Assembly (NCBI GenBank): GCA_022795155.1
Contig: JAAWGF010000006.1
Location: 1-61,214, forward strand
DNA length: 61,214 nucleotides
Origin: Bacilli bacterium
Lineage (GTDB): Bacteria; Bacillota_I; Bacilli_A; RF39; UBA660
Direction: 5' to 3'
A program made the translations under genes and the position numbers. Positions 44,054-53,014 of the stretch are shown piece by piece (the stretch's first letter is position 1; the number at the start of each line of letters is the position of its first letter). The notes below the pieces were generated by a model. It saw only the letters and a program-made list of their open reading frames with translations. It did not search any database and was not told where the DNA came from.

Positions 44054-46240
44054 ATGGAACAAAATAACAATGAAAAGAAACAACTAGTGAAAGCTGGTGC
44101 GAAAATTGCTTTAAAAGCAGCGACGGCCCCCATTAAAACAATGATAATGGGAGCAGTTGCTGCCGTTTTGCCATATATATTAGTGGGTATGCTTGTTTTC
44201 GTTGTTATTTTTTGTGTTTATTTTGGGACATTAGAACAGATTGATGAAATTTTTGATGGCTCAGAAGAATGGGGAGAACGAATGGGCAATCTCTTTTCTT
44301 TACATGGATTTAAAACTAGTGAGGAATTAGAAAAAGATGAGGAAACAAAATTTTTTAAGATGCTATCTTTATACAAAGAAGTTTTTAGGTTTAATGATTA
44401 TGAAATTAGTTTGATAACCGAGACTTTATTGTATGAAGGTAGTAGCGAAGAAAGAATTTATTTAAGCGAGTATAAGGATCGCGAAATTAGTACAGGAACA
44501 ACAGACGGTCCAACTAATATGCCATCTTTTTGGGAATTTTTGAAAAATATTGTTACAAATTATCAAAGAGGATTTGCTACTTCCTTTGCGGGGGCTAGTC
44601 AATACTTAAAGGCTAATAAAAGTATGATAGTAAATGCTGCAGCTTTGAGAAAATGTAAAAATTTGACTGACAATCAAAGTGATGAAGAGAAATGCTATAG
44701 AGGTTATCTAATTGCTGATTATAATTTTGTAACTGATTATTTTATTGATTGCAATTATAGTGGTGGCATTTTTTGTGGGCTTGGTGAGGCAATCGAGTCT
44801 GATGTGGAACCTGGCTTTCTTATTTTACCTAATAATCTTCTTGGTGAAACGGTAGCTGGGACTAATGAAATCTATGATATAAGAAATGCTATTATTGAGC
44901 AATTAACCAAATTCTCAATATTTAAAAATGCGCGTGACGATTATTTAAAATTTGAGGAGAATATGCGCGATAGTCTTACTTTATATTTATTAGGGGAACT
45001 AGCTGGAAAAGATGATTTACATTTTTATTATGATGGCTATATTGTTAATAATTTAAAAGAAGAATATAAAATATATAACAACTTAGAGTATGAAAATAGT
45101 GATGAGGATATTCTAGACTATCTTTTAGATGACAGAATTAAAGAATTGTTTGAAAAATATGATAAAGAAACAATTGAATTGGAACGTAAAAATCGGCGCA
45201 AAGTTGCCGATATGATTAGTGACTTGACATATACCTATTTTGAATTAACTTCTGGACTAGATAAAATTGAAGAACTATTTACTGAAATAGTTGCTAGTAA
45301 TGAGTCTAATGCGAGTGTTATTATTGATTCCGATGGTAACTCTATTAGCTTTGATGATTATGTTTTAATATATGCATTAGCTAAATATGGAGAGCAAATT
45401 AAGGAGATAGTTGATAGTGGTCAAAATGTGGATGAACGTTTAAGAGCATTAATGATTATTGCTCGTACACAAATTTATGATGAAACCGGTTTTAATCATA
45501 GTAGTGCTGAAGTTAATGGGGATAATGATATTTATGAGTTAGGCAAAGAAATATATGATTCCTTTAAGGAAGATTCCAATCTTTATAAATATTTGGCAAA
45601 TCTTAGTACCTCTATAGCCGGTAGTAGAGGTAAGACAATTAAGGTTAATGGACAAGTTATAACGTTGAGCCCTGAACAGATTGATCAAGTTTTGGATGCG
45701 GTTCAAAATGGTGGGACAATTGAGGATGCTATTACAACTATTATTCCTGATTCTAGTTTAAATACAACATTTTTCCCTTTACCAGAAGGAAGCTTTAGGG
45801 TATCAAGTGAATATGGAGAAATAAGAGAAAATGAGACTCATAACGCGATTGATTATGCAGCTCCAAAGGGGACTAAGATTTATTCTATTTCTGATGGTGT
45901 TATTGCTGATGTTGTAAACTATTGTACTGTAGGGGATGCAGATTGTGGTGGCGGTTTTGGAAATAGGGTTTATGTTAAATATAGCACAGGTGATGGTCAT
46001 GATTACTATGTTATTTATGCTCATATGAGTTCTACTTCTAATTTAACCATTGGTCAACAAATATCGGCTGGAACATTACTTGGACAGGTTGGAAATACAG
46101 GAAGTGTGTGGCCATTTCCTAGTAATGAAAATCCAAATGCGGGTAGCCATTTACATTTAGAAGTTAGAAAAGACAATGCTGGGTCTAGTATATATGCGGT
46201 TAATCCATCAACAATTTTTGATATAAATTTTGGAGGTTAG
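44054..46240 (+). CDS. Membrane-anchored M23 (LytM) peptidase of the type IV locus
   Basis: 728 residues. A basic start, one membrane helix (about 37-58, AVLPYILVGMLVFVVIFCVYF), a long helical outer region (about 60-580) and a C-terminal M23 domain. Zinc ligands are His596-x3-Asp600 and the HxH pair His699/His701 (SHLHLEV). This enzyme would cut peptidoglycan bridges so the channel can pass the wall, the role of VirB1-like hydrolases. The 'YCTV..ADCGGGFGNRVY' insert adds two Cys. GGTGG precedes the ATG. Confidence 0.85.
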   Translation: MEQNNNEKKQLVKAGAKIALKAATAPIKTMIMGAVAAVLPYILVGMLVFVVIFCVYFGTLEQIDEIFDGSEEWGERMGNLFSLHGFKTSEELEKDEETKFFKMLSLYKEVFRFNDYEISLITETLLYEGSSEERIYLSEYKDREISTGTTDGPTNMPSFWEFLKNIVTNYQRGFATSFAGASQYLKANKSMIVNAAALRKCKNLTDNQSDEEKCYRGYLIADYNFVTDYFIDCNYSGGIFCGLGEAIESDVEPGFLILPNNLLGETVAGTNEIYDIRNAIIEQLTKFSIFKNARDDYLKFEENMRDSLTLYLLGELAGKDDLHFYYDGYIVNNLKEEYKIYNNLEYENSDEDILDYLLDDRIKELFEKYDKETIELERKNRRKVADMISDLTYTYFELTSGLDKIEELFTEIVASNESNASVIIDSDGNSISFDDYVLIYALAKYGEQIKEIVDSGQNVDERLRALMIIARTQIYDETGFNHSSAEVNGDNDIYELGKEIYDSFKEDSNLYKYLANLSTSIAGSRGKTIKVNGQVITLSPEQIDQVLDAVQNGGTIEDAITTIIPDSSLNTTFFPLPEGSFRVSSEYGEIRENETHNAIDYAAPKGTKIYSISDGVIADVVNYCTVGDADCGGGFGNRVYVKYSTGDGHDYYVIYAHMSSTSNLTIGQQISAGTLLGQVGNTGSVWPFPSNENPNAGSHLHLEVRKDNAGSSIYAVNPSTIFDINFGG

Positions 46241-46243
46241 ATT

Positions 46244-46957
46244 ATGAATAAACTACAAAAAATATCTATACTCATTTTACTAACAATTATATTTACAGGT
46301 TGTGATGTTGAATATAATTTAACAATTGATAACAAAAAAAGGGTAATAGAAGAGGTTACATTTTTAGAAGATAATAGTAATATGCTTAAATATGCTGGAA
46401 GTATTGATGAATTTTTATATGATCGTGAACAAGAAAGCTTTTATGATACAAATTATGTATATGAACGTGTTTATAATGATAATCAATCTGGGTTAAATGT
46501 TAAAAATTCATATAGCAGCATTAAGAACTATGTTGATAGTAAACTATACAAAAGTTTATTTGAAAGTGCTAATATTATTGAAGATAAAAAGTTTTATTCA
46601 TTTTCTACCTTTGGGGATTATTATCGTAATAATGTTTTTTCAACACCTCTTGAAGCAGTATATAGATATAAAATTGATAAAATAACTGTTAATATAAAAT
46701 TTTATAACATTGTAAATAGTCATAATGCTGATAAAGTCGATGAAGAGAATAATATATATACTTGGTATTTAAAATCATCTGATTTAACGAAAAAAATCGA
46801 ATTTAATTTGTCAGATAAAGTAAGAAGTGATATAATGATACAGAGTGCTTTATCAAAAAATAAGGTTGCAATTATAATTAGTTTAATAGTTATAACAATC
46901 CTTATTATAACTATTATTAAATTTAATAATGTTCGTAAGCAGAATAATCGTATTTAA
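46244..46957 (+). CDS. LppM-like lipoprotein with C-terminal helix
   Basis: 237 residues. Lipobox IFTGC, then a beta-rich domain 'VEYNLTIDNKKRVIEEVTF' reminiscent of LppM, a long middle domain and a C-terminal membrane helix (VAIIISLIVITILIITIIKF). It is therefore tethered at both ends. It lies four bases after the M23 gene and 18 before VirD4, firmly inside the operon. It could be the stand-in for a missing VirB8-like part, but I see no homology. Confidence 0.6.
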   Translation: MNKLQKISILILLTIIFTGCDVEYNLTIDNKKRVIEEVTFLEDNSNMLKYAGSIDEFLYDREQESFYDTNYVYERVYNDNQSGLNVKNSYSSIKNYVDSKLYKSLFESANIIEDKKFYSFSTFGDYYRNNVFSTPLEAVYRYKIDKITVNIKFYNIVNSHNADKVDEENNIYTWYLKSSDLTKKIEFNLSDKVRSDIMIQSALSKNKVAIIISLIVITILIITIIKFNNVRKQNNRI

Positions 46958-46975
46958 GGAAATGGAGTTGAATAT

Positions 46976-49132
46976 ATGAAGTTAAAGTTTAGGGCGACCC
47001 CAAAAGATATGGCTGCTTTTTGCGCTTTTTCTGTTGTTTTATTATATTTTATTGCTATAGCTATTCTTAATATAACAAGTTTGACAACCGATGGTGAAAT
47101 CGCTGGCTTTAATCCGTTTCCAGCTTTTATAGGGGAAAATTTACCAAAAACAATGATTGCATTTTTACTTGTCTTAATTATAATTATTATGGGAGTATCT
47201 TCGACAATCTTTAATCGTGAAAAAGGTATTGGATTTGAGGTTAAGGACAAATCCGAAAAAGGATATTCACGTTGGGCAAAAGAAAAAGAAATGAAAAAAG
47301 AATTAAAAATGGTTTTACCAGGTGCTGAAACTTCAGAATATGGTGGAATACCGTTGATTAATAATGGAAAAGAGATATGGGTTGATGATGGAGAATATCA
47401 TAATTTAATTATTGGGTCAACAGGTTCTGGAAAAACACAAATGACAGTTCAGCCGATGGTTAAATGTTTGGCTAAAAGTAATCAGTCGATGATTATTACC
47501 GATCCTAAAGGTGAAATATATGAAAATAATGCTAATGAATTAAGAGAGCGTGGCTATAAAATTGTTTTACTTAATTTTCGTGAGCCACAAAAAGGTAATT
47601 GTTGGAATCCTTTAGCGTTACCTTATTCATTATATAAATCTGGTAATTCTGATAAAGCAAATGAGTTATTAGATGACTTGGCAATGAATATTTTGTATGA
47701 TGAAAAATCACAAAATGCTGATCCATTCTGGGAAAAAACATCAGCTGATTATTTCGCTGGGTTAGCTTTGGCGTTATTTGATGATGCTAAAGAAGAAGAA
47801 ATTAATTTAAATACAATTAATTTAATGACAACCGTTGGAGAAGAGAAATTTAGAAACTCTACTTACATGAAACAATATTTTAGTTATAAAGATCAGGCTT
47901 CGCCAGCTTATGTTAACGTTTCAAGTACACTACTTGCCCCATCTGATACAAAGGGTTCAATTTTATCTGTATTCAAACAAAAAATAAAATTATTTTCTTC
48001 AAGAGAAAATCTTTCAGAAATGTTATCACACAGCGATTTTGATATGAAAGATATTGGTCGTGAAAAGACGGCTGTATTTATTGTTGTTCAAGATGAAAAG
48101 AAAACTTATCATTCATTAGTTACAATTTTTATTAAGCAAGTTTATGAAACATTAATAGATGTGGCTCAAGAATCTGGAGGTAAGTTGCCATTTAGGACAA
48201 ATTTTATTTTGGATGAGTTTGCTAATATGCCTCCTCTTAAGGATGTTACAACTATGGTAACAGCGGCTCGAAGTAGAGCTATTAGATTTAGTTTTATTAT
48301 TCAAAACTTCGCTCAATTATATCAAGTTTATGGCAAAGAGAATGGGGAGACAATAAAAGGAAACTGTGGTAATATTGTTTACTTAATTAGTAGTGAATTA
48401 GCTGCTTTGGAAGAATTAAGCAAAATGTGTGGCGAAGAAAAATCCAAGGAAAAAGATAAGACTGCTTCAACCCCTTTAGTTACTGTTAGTGATTTACAAA
48501 GATTGCCACAATGGAGTATGGTTGTTTTACGTATTAGAATGATGCCATTTAAAACTAAACTAACTCCTAATTGGAAAATGGAAAAAGAAAATGCATGGGG
48601 TAAAACTTATGGTAAGGCCAATTATCCAATTCGGGAAAAAGAAGTAATTCATTTATTTGATTTAAAAAAATATGTAGATGAGAAGGTTAGTGAACAAATG
48701 AATAGTATGGGTGGAGGCAATATGTTTGGTATGCCAAATATGCCAGGTGGGTTTAATTCTGGAATGCCAATACCACCAATGTTTGGAGGCATGCCTAATG
48801 GAATGCCAAATTCTAACATGAATTCAAGAAATGAAGTGCCTAATTTGTTTGGAAATAATCAAGGCATTCCTTCTGGTGGTTTTAATGTAGATGATATAAT
48901 AAAAAAAATAGATGCTAAAATAGCCGAAATTGAAGAAGAAGAAAAACGGGAAGCTGCCAATAAGCAGTCTAATACTAAAGAAATTGTTAAAACACAGGAA
49001 AAGGATAACAACACTGTTTTAAAAGAACAACCTAAAATAATTGAAGAAAAGACTATTCAGGATAGTAAGGTTAAAATTGATGATATATCTGATGACCAAT
49101 TCTTTGATGACTTTTTTTCTGATGATGAATAA
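46976..49132 (+). CDS. VirD4/TraG-type coupling protein
   Basis: 718 residues with two N-terminal membrane helices (about 10-32 and 57-75). Walker A is G147-STGSGKT (Lys153), Walker B is 'ILDEFANMP' (Asp413-Glu414), and 'SFIIQNFAQLYQVYG' is the TraG-type sensor region. Coupling proteins bring substrates to the channel. The C-terminal 150 residues are rich in Met, Gly, Asn and Pro, then acidic (DDQFFDDFFSDDE), a likely substrate or adaptor-binding tail. It is the last gene of the run. Confidence 0.93.
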   Translation: MKLKFRATPKDMAAFCAFSVVLLYFIAIAILNITSLTTDGEIAGFNPFPAFIGENLPKTMIAFLLVLIIIIMGVSSTIFNREKGIGFEVKDKSEKGYSRWAKEKEMKKELKMVLPGAETSEYGGIPLINNGKEIWVDDGEYHNLIIGSTGSGKTQMTVQPMVKCLAKSNQSMIITDPKGEIYENNANELRERGYKIVLLNFREPQKGNCWNPLALPYSLYKSGNSDKANELLDDLAMNILYDEKSQNADPFWEKTSADYFAGLALALFDDAKEEEINLNTINLMTTVGEEKFRNSTYMKQYFSYKDQASPAYVNVSSTLLAPSDTKGSILSVFKQKIKLFSSRENLSEMLSHSDFDMKDIGREKTAVFIVVQDEKKTYHSLVTIFIKQVYETLIDVAQESGGKLPFRTNFILDEFANMPPLKDVTTMVTAARSRAIRFSFIIQNFAQLYQVYGKENGETIKGNCGNIVYLISSELAALEELSKMCGEEKSKEKDKTASTPLVTVSDLQRLPQWSMVVLRIRMMPFKTKLTPNWKMEKENAWGKTYGKANYPIREKEVIHLFDLKKYVDEKVSEQMNSMGGGNMFGMPNMPGGFNSGMPIPPMFGGMPNGMPNSNMNSRNEVPNLFGNNQGIPSGGFNVDDIIKKIDAKIAEIEEEEKREAANKQSNTKEIVKTQEKDNNTVLKEQPKIIEEKTIQDSKVKIDDISDDQFFDDFFSDDE

Positions 49133-49141
49133 TATTATTAT

Positions 49142-49172
49142 AAATACCTCAGCCATAAAGCTGAGGTATTTA
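49142..49172 (+). terminator. Terminator at the end of the secretion locus
   Basis: An 11-bp perfect stem (49142-49152 with 49161-49171) with an 8-base loop; the T run afterwards is weak. Confidence 0.65.
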
Positions 49173-49234
49173 TATGTAGTCAAACGTAATTACACAAATT
49201 TTTATTTTACATATATTATACTAGGGTGATTAAG

Positions 49235-49522
49235 TTGAATAAAATTTCAATAAGTGATTTGATGCTAATTATTGATCAAATTAATATTATTGATATTAGA
49301 AGTATTCAAAGTTATAATAATAATCATATTCCTAATGCTCGAAATATTCCTTTAGAAAAATTAATTACACAGCCAGAGCAATATTTAAATAAAATGGAGA
49401 AGTATTATATTTATTGTCAAAAAGGATTATCTAGCGAAAATGTTTGCTCCATATTATCTAATCTTGGCTATAATGTAATTAGCATTGATGGGGGATATGA
49501 AAACTGGATATTATATAAATAG
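49235..49522 (+). CDS. Small rhodanese-like sulfurtransferase
   Basis: 95 residues. I prefer the TTG at 49235, since AGGGTGA lies 7 bases upstream, the same spacing seen for other genes here; a GTG at 49226 would add three residues. The domain has 'IIDIRSIQSYNNNHIPNARNIP' and the active Cys in 'IYCQKGLSS', then 'LGYNVISIDGGYENW'. Rhodaneses carry persulfide sulfur on this Cys. Single-domain, cytoplasmic, monocistronic. Confidence 0.82.
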   Translation: MNKISISDLMLIIDQINIIDIRSIQSYNNNHIPNARNIPLEKLITQPEQYLNKMEKYYIYCQKGLSSENVCSILSNLGYNVISIDGGYENWILYK

Positions 49523-49523
49523 A

Positions 49524-49556
49524 AAAAGTCTTCATTTTTGAAGACTTTTATTTTTT
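49524..49556. terminator. Bidirectional terminator
   Basis: A 10-bp stem (49524-49533 with 49540-49549), with A and T runs on either side, separates the rhodanese and the minus-strand SPFH gene. Confidence 0.75.
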
Positions 49557-50471
49557 CTTATGTGTATTGCTATCTATAATGTGAATATTATTATTATTAT
49601 TATTATTATTAGAATTTGCATATAAATAAGCTTCAAGTATTCTTGCTTGGTCTTCAGGTGGAAAATCACCTATTACGCCTCTTATTGCCTTTAATTGGGT
49701 TTCAACAGCATTTGCTTGCCAATTTGCTTCATTCTCTTTATGAGTCTTTACGAGGTCATCCATATTTTCATTTTGGAACCTTTGCTCTGCTAGAGTTTGG
49801 CCTTGTTGGAATTTAAGTTCTTCTTCTTGTCTATGATGGGCTAATTCTTGTGCTTTCTTTTGTTCAGCATCATCTATTAAAGTTTTAGGCATTTTGCATT
49901 CAGTATATCCTATATCAGTAACTCTAATACCTATATTAGAAATTGTTTGATTTAATTCAGAACCGATTTCATCTTTTAGTGAAGTTGTTTTGGTGTTTAA
50001 TTCTTCAAATCCTTTATGGACAAAATACCCTCTTAAAACTCTTTGTACTTTTTGATTTAACTCTTCTAAGGCATTTTGTGATGATTCATAATAATTCTCT
50101 ACATCTATTATTTGATATGTAACATAAGCATTGACTTCAGCCTCAAATTGATCTTTTATTATGTAGCTTTTTTTATTATAGTTAATAGTTTTGGGTCTTG
50201 TATCAACAATAGCTATTGTATCCCTCCAAAAGAATTTGGCATATGGAAGCCAACCAGCTTGTTTAACCTGAATTTTTCCAGCATTAGTACCAAATTTATT
50301 TGAATATATGATATGTTCAAATTCTTTCAAAGGTACAAGAAAATCTCCCTTACAACAGTAATTTATGCAACTATTGTTAGTGTCTTGAGAAGTTTCAGTT
50401 GTAGCCTTTCCTTTATCTTTTAATCCGTATCCAGTATCGATACGATTATTTATCTCATTTGGTTTTGCCAT
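49548..50471 (-). CDS. SPFH/Band 7-like domain protein with poly-Asn tail
   Basis: 307 residues without a membrane helix. An SPFH-type domain spans about 45-195 ('KQAGWLPYAKFFWRD', 'DQFEAEVNAYVTYQIIDVENY', 'IGIRVTDIGYTECKMP'), then a Glu/Gln-rich coiled coil (about 200-260) and a run of eight Asn encoded by eight (AAT) units. The N-terminal Cys pair (SCINYCC) is unusual and could be lipidated or bind metal. GAGG precedes the ATG. This resembles viral-envelope-like SPFH proteins; role unknown. Confidence 0.7.
   Translation of the reverse strand: MAKPNEINNRIDTGYGLKDKGKATTETSQDTNNSCINYCCKGDFLVPLKEFEHIIYSNKFGTNAGKIQVKQAGWLPYAKFFWRDTIAIVDTRPKTINYNKKSYIIKDQFEAEVNAYVTYQIIDVENYYESSQNALEELNQKVQRVLRGYFVHKGFEELNTKTTSLKDEIGSELNQTISNIGIRVTDIGYTECKMPKTLIDDAEQKKAQELAHHRQEEELKFQQGQTLAEQRFQNENMDDLVKTHKENEANWQANAVETQLKAIRGVIGDFPPEDQARILEAYLYANSNNNNNNNNIHIIDSNTHKKK
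49587..49610. repeat. Trinucleotide repeat (ATT)8
   Basis: Eight perfect ATT units on the plus strand encode the poly-Asn run in the SPFH protein; strand slippage would change the run by whole residues. Confidence 0.85.
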
Positions 50472-50605
50472 AGTTTTTCCTCTTTTCTTGCCTATATATT
50501 AACATACATTTTTTTAAAAGTCAATTTTATTTTGTAAAGAGAACATAAAGGTATTTTCATTTTTTTCTATATATATTATAATTAAAATAGTTAGGAGTGT
50601 TATGG

Positions 50606-51682
50606 ATGGATTATGTAATTATAATTATATTGATTGTGATATTAATTTTGACAGTTATCTCTTTATTTAAAAATATAAATGAATCAAATATTACAGAAAG
50701 ACTGGGTAAATTAGAAACTAATATGATAAAAGATATTAATGATTTTAAATTCGATTTAAATAAATCGTTGAATAATGATTTTAATTCCTTGACGGATAGA
50801 ATGGATAATCGTTTGAATTTAATAAATGATAAAGTAAATGAACGATTAGATGAAAATTTTGAAAAAACTAATAAAACATTTGCTTCTGTTTTAGAAAGAA
50901 TTTCTAAAATTGATGAAGCCCAAAAAAAAATTGACTTATTATCTAATGATATTGTATCATTACAAAGTGTTTTAACTGATAAAAAAACGAGAGGTATATT
51001 TGGTGAAATAAATCTAAATCATATTATGAGTAATGTGTTTGGGGAGAAAAACGATAATATTTATCAATTACAATATTCATTTTCAAATGGCACTATAGCT
51101 GATTGTGTTCTGTTTGCGCCAGAGCCATTAGGGTTAGTTGCAATTGATTCAAAGTTTCCTTTAGAAAATTATCAGGTAATGGTTGATAAAAAAATTAGTG
51201 CAGAGGCTAGGGGTCAGGCTGAAAAAAAGTTTAAGCTAGATTTGAAGAAACATATTGATGACATAAGTAATAAATATATAATATCTGGGATAACTTCTAA
51301 TCAGGCTATAATGTTTTTACCAGCTGAAGCTATATTTGCCGAAATAAATGCTTATCATTCTGATATTATTGATTATGCTTATAAAAAAAGAGTATGGATT
51401 ACTTCACCAACAACTCTAATTAGTACAATGACAACAATTCAAGTTATTATTAAAAATATGGAGAGGGATAAATATGCATCGGTTATTCATAAAGAGTTAA
51501 ATTTATTGGCTGATGAGTTTAGGCGTTATAAAGAACGATGGGATAAATTATCTAGGAGTATTGAGACAGTTAATAAAGATATAAAAGACATACATAATAC
51601 AACAGAAAAGATTTCGAAAAGATTTGATTCTATTAATCAGGTTGATGTGAATAAAGATGAATGTATTAATCAAAAAAATTGA
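50606..51682 (+). CDS. rmuC: RmuC-family protein
   Basis: 358 residues from the ATG at 50606 (AGGAG 8 bases upstream); an in-frame GTG at 50597 overlaps that site. One N-terminal helix (about 3-21), a coiled coil (about 30-115) and the RmuC nuclease-like domain (about 130-310) with 'GIFGEINLNHIM', 'GLVAIDSKFPLENYQ', 'NQAIMFLPAEAIFAEI' and 'TTLISTMTTIQ'. RmuC limits DNA rearrangements such as inversions. Located between two convergent groups, with a shared terminator. Confidence 0.9.
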   Translation: MDYVIIIILIVILILTVISLFKNINESNITERLGKLETNMIKDINDFKFDLNKSLNNDFNSLTDRMDNRLNLINDKVNERLDENFEKTNKTFASVLERISKIDEAQKKIDLLSNDIVSLQSVLTDKKTRGIFGEINLNHIMSNVFGEKNDNIYQLQYSFSNGTIADCVLFAPEPLGLVAIDSKFPLENYQVMVDKKISAEARGQAEKKFKLDLKKHIDDISNKYIISGITSNQAIMFLPAEAIFAEINAYHSDIIDYAYKKRVWITSPTTLISTMTTIQVIIKNMERDKYASVIHKELNLLADEFRRYKERWDKLSRSIETVNKDIKDIHNTTEKISKRFDSINQVDVNKDECINQKN

Positions 51683-51705
51683 AGACTAAATTCTTCAATT
51701 TTTAT
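51675..51705. terminator. Bidirectional terminator between rmuC and the minus-strand pilin operon
   Basis: A 10-bp stem (51675-51684 with 51693-51702) with an 8-base loop overlaps the ends of both genes. Confidence 0.75.
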
Positions 51706-52622
51706 TTACATACTTGATCACAAATCATTTTTGAGCATGATTCATATCTTTCTTTAAATTGTCCTTCGTTATATTCCTTTTGGGCCGCCTGTGCATAACT
51801 AGTACATTTATTACTATATTGCTCACTTGTTATTCCTTCTAGGAATCCAAATTTAGAATCATCAACATTATTATATATATCCGTTGGGATATTAAGTGTT
51901 CCTGATCCTAGATTATATTTTTTTATAATTGCTGCATAGTTGTTACGTTCTGTTTCGCAGGTTGCATTTATTTCTTCAATCTCATAATTGTCACCGGCCT
52001 CATCAATGGCATTATTAACGCATTCTGCATATAAAGCAGCAGCATCAATAAAATAGTTTGGATCGGGAGCATTCCCTATTGAAAAACCTCTAGATTCATA
52101 ATGACTATTGCAGTCATCCCAATATTTAACGTAAATATTATCATTTTCATTACCAGCACATTCTGAAATCTCTTTTTTATAATATTGCTGGCATTCTTCA
52201 CAAGTTTGAAATTGATTATAATTATAATCCTTAGTAGTTTGCGTAGGTTTCTGTACAGGTGGATCATAATATGATTTGTCATCAGCTGAATATTTTCCAG
52301 TTAATAATAATGATACGCAATTGAAGGCATTAGTTGGATTTTCTCCAGCTTTTTTTAGTGAATTATTGACTATGTCTACAATCCATCTAGCCAAAACAAC
52401 AACAAAGAATACAGCAGCTCCAGCAATTAATTTCTTTATAAATGAACCTTGCGCTTTTTTTATTTCATCTTCTTTTTGTGACATAATTGCTTTACCAAAA
52501 TCTAAACTCCCCATTATTATTAAAATGGCAGGCGTCAAATTTTTAAGTAGATTAATAATGTGATACATAAATTTTACAGGCGCATCTGGGATCCATCCAC
52601 AACCACTATCTAATATATACAT
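51702..52622 (-). CDS. VirB2/TrbC-like protein fused to a Cys-rich domain, copy A
   Basis: 306 residues. The N-terminal 100 residues have two helices around 'GSLDFGKAIMSQKEDEIKKA', the same core as at 36096. A Pro/Thr linker follows and then a domain with about 11 Cys (about 140-306: CEECQQ, DDCNSHYESRGFSIGN, AALYAEC, KMICDQVC). This domain is closely matched in copy B at 53015. GGAG precedes the ATG. Third gene of a minus-strand operon; a pilin with a built-in outer domain is plausible. Confidence 0.7.
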   Translation of the reverse strand: MYILDSGCGWIPDAPVKFMYHIINLLKNLTPAILIIMGSLDFGKAIMSQKEDEIKKAQGSFIKKLIAGAAVFFVVVLARWIVDIVNNSLKKAGENPTNAFNCVSLLLTGKYSADDKSYYDPPVQKPTQTTKDYNYNQFQTCEECQQYYKKEISECAGNENDNIYVKYWDDCNSHYESRGFSIGNAPDPNYFIDAAALYAECVNNAIDEAGDNYEIEEINATCETERNNYAAIIKKYNLGSGTLNIPTDIYNNVDDSKFGFLEGITSEQYSNKCTSYAQAAQKEYNEGQFKERYESCSKMICDQVCK

Positions 52623-52636
52623 GTTATTTCTCCTCT

Positions 52637-52987
52637 TTATTCTTCGATATCTTTGCTATCTGTACTATCAGTTTTATTTCCAAATATTGTAGTTAAACAA
52701 TCAGTAACACCGTTAGTATTATTTGTTTGTATAACATTGATTATAAGTTTTACAACTGCTAGTACAAAGAAAACCAAAAGACCAGTAATTACTCTTTTTA
52801 TAAATGTACTTGTATTTTTTTTAATTTCATCTTCTTTGCCAGATATAGCAGCCTTAACAAAGTCTATTATTCCAAATAAAACAACAATGATTGGAACGGC
52901 GATTAATAAGATATTATAAACTGCTCCAATAGTGTTAGTTATTTCTGTTGGTATCCCACACGTATAATCATCTAATAATATAAACAT
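52637..52987 (-). CDS. VirB2/TrbC-like pilin protein, short form
   Basis: 116 residues. Two helices (about 20-42 and 68-90) around 'GIIDFVKAAISGKEDEIKKN'; single early Cys (YTCGIP) and late Cys (TDCLTT). It lacks the Cys-rich domain of its two neighbours, so the operon encodes one plain and two decorated forms. It begins MFIL, as does its upstream neighbour. AAGAAGG precedes the ATG. Confidence 0.7.
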   Translation of the reverse strand: MFILLDDYTCGIPTEITNTIGAVYNILLIAVPIIVVLFGIIDFVKAAISGKEDEIKKNTSTFIKRVITGLLVFFVLAVVKLIINVIQTNNTNGVTDCLTTIFGNKTDSTDSKDIEE

Positions 52988-53014
52988 AAAAATTCCTTCT
53001 TTCTAAACGATATA

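Noticed and set aside
49587..49610. ATT repeat as a CRISPR-like or regulatory array
   Set aside because: It is a simple codon repeat within the SPFH gene with no spacers; no CRISPR array is present in the window.
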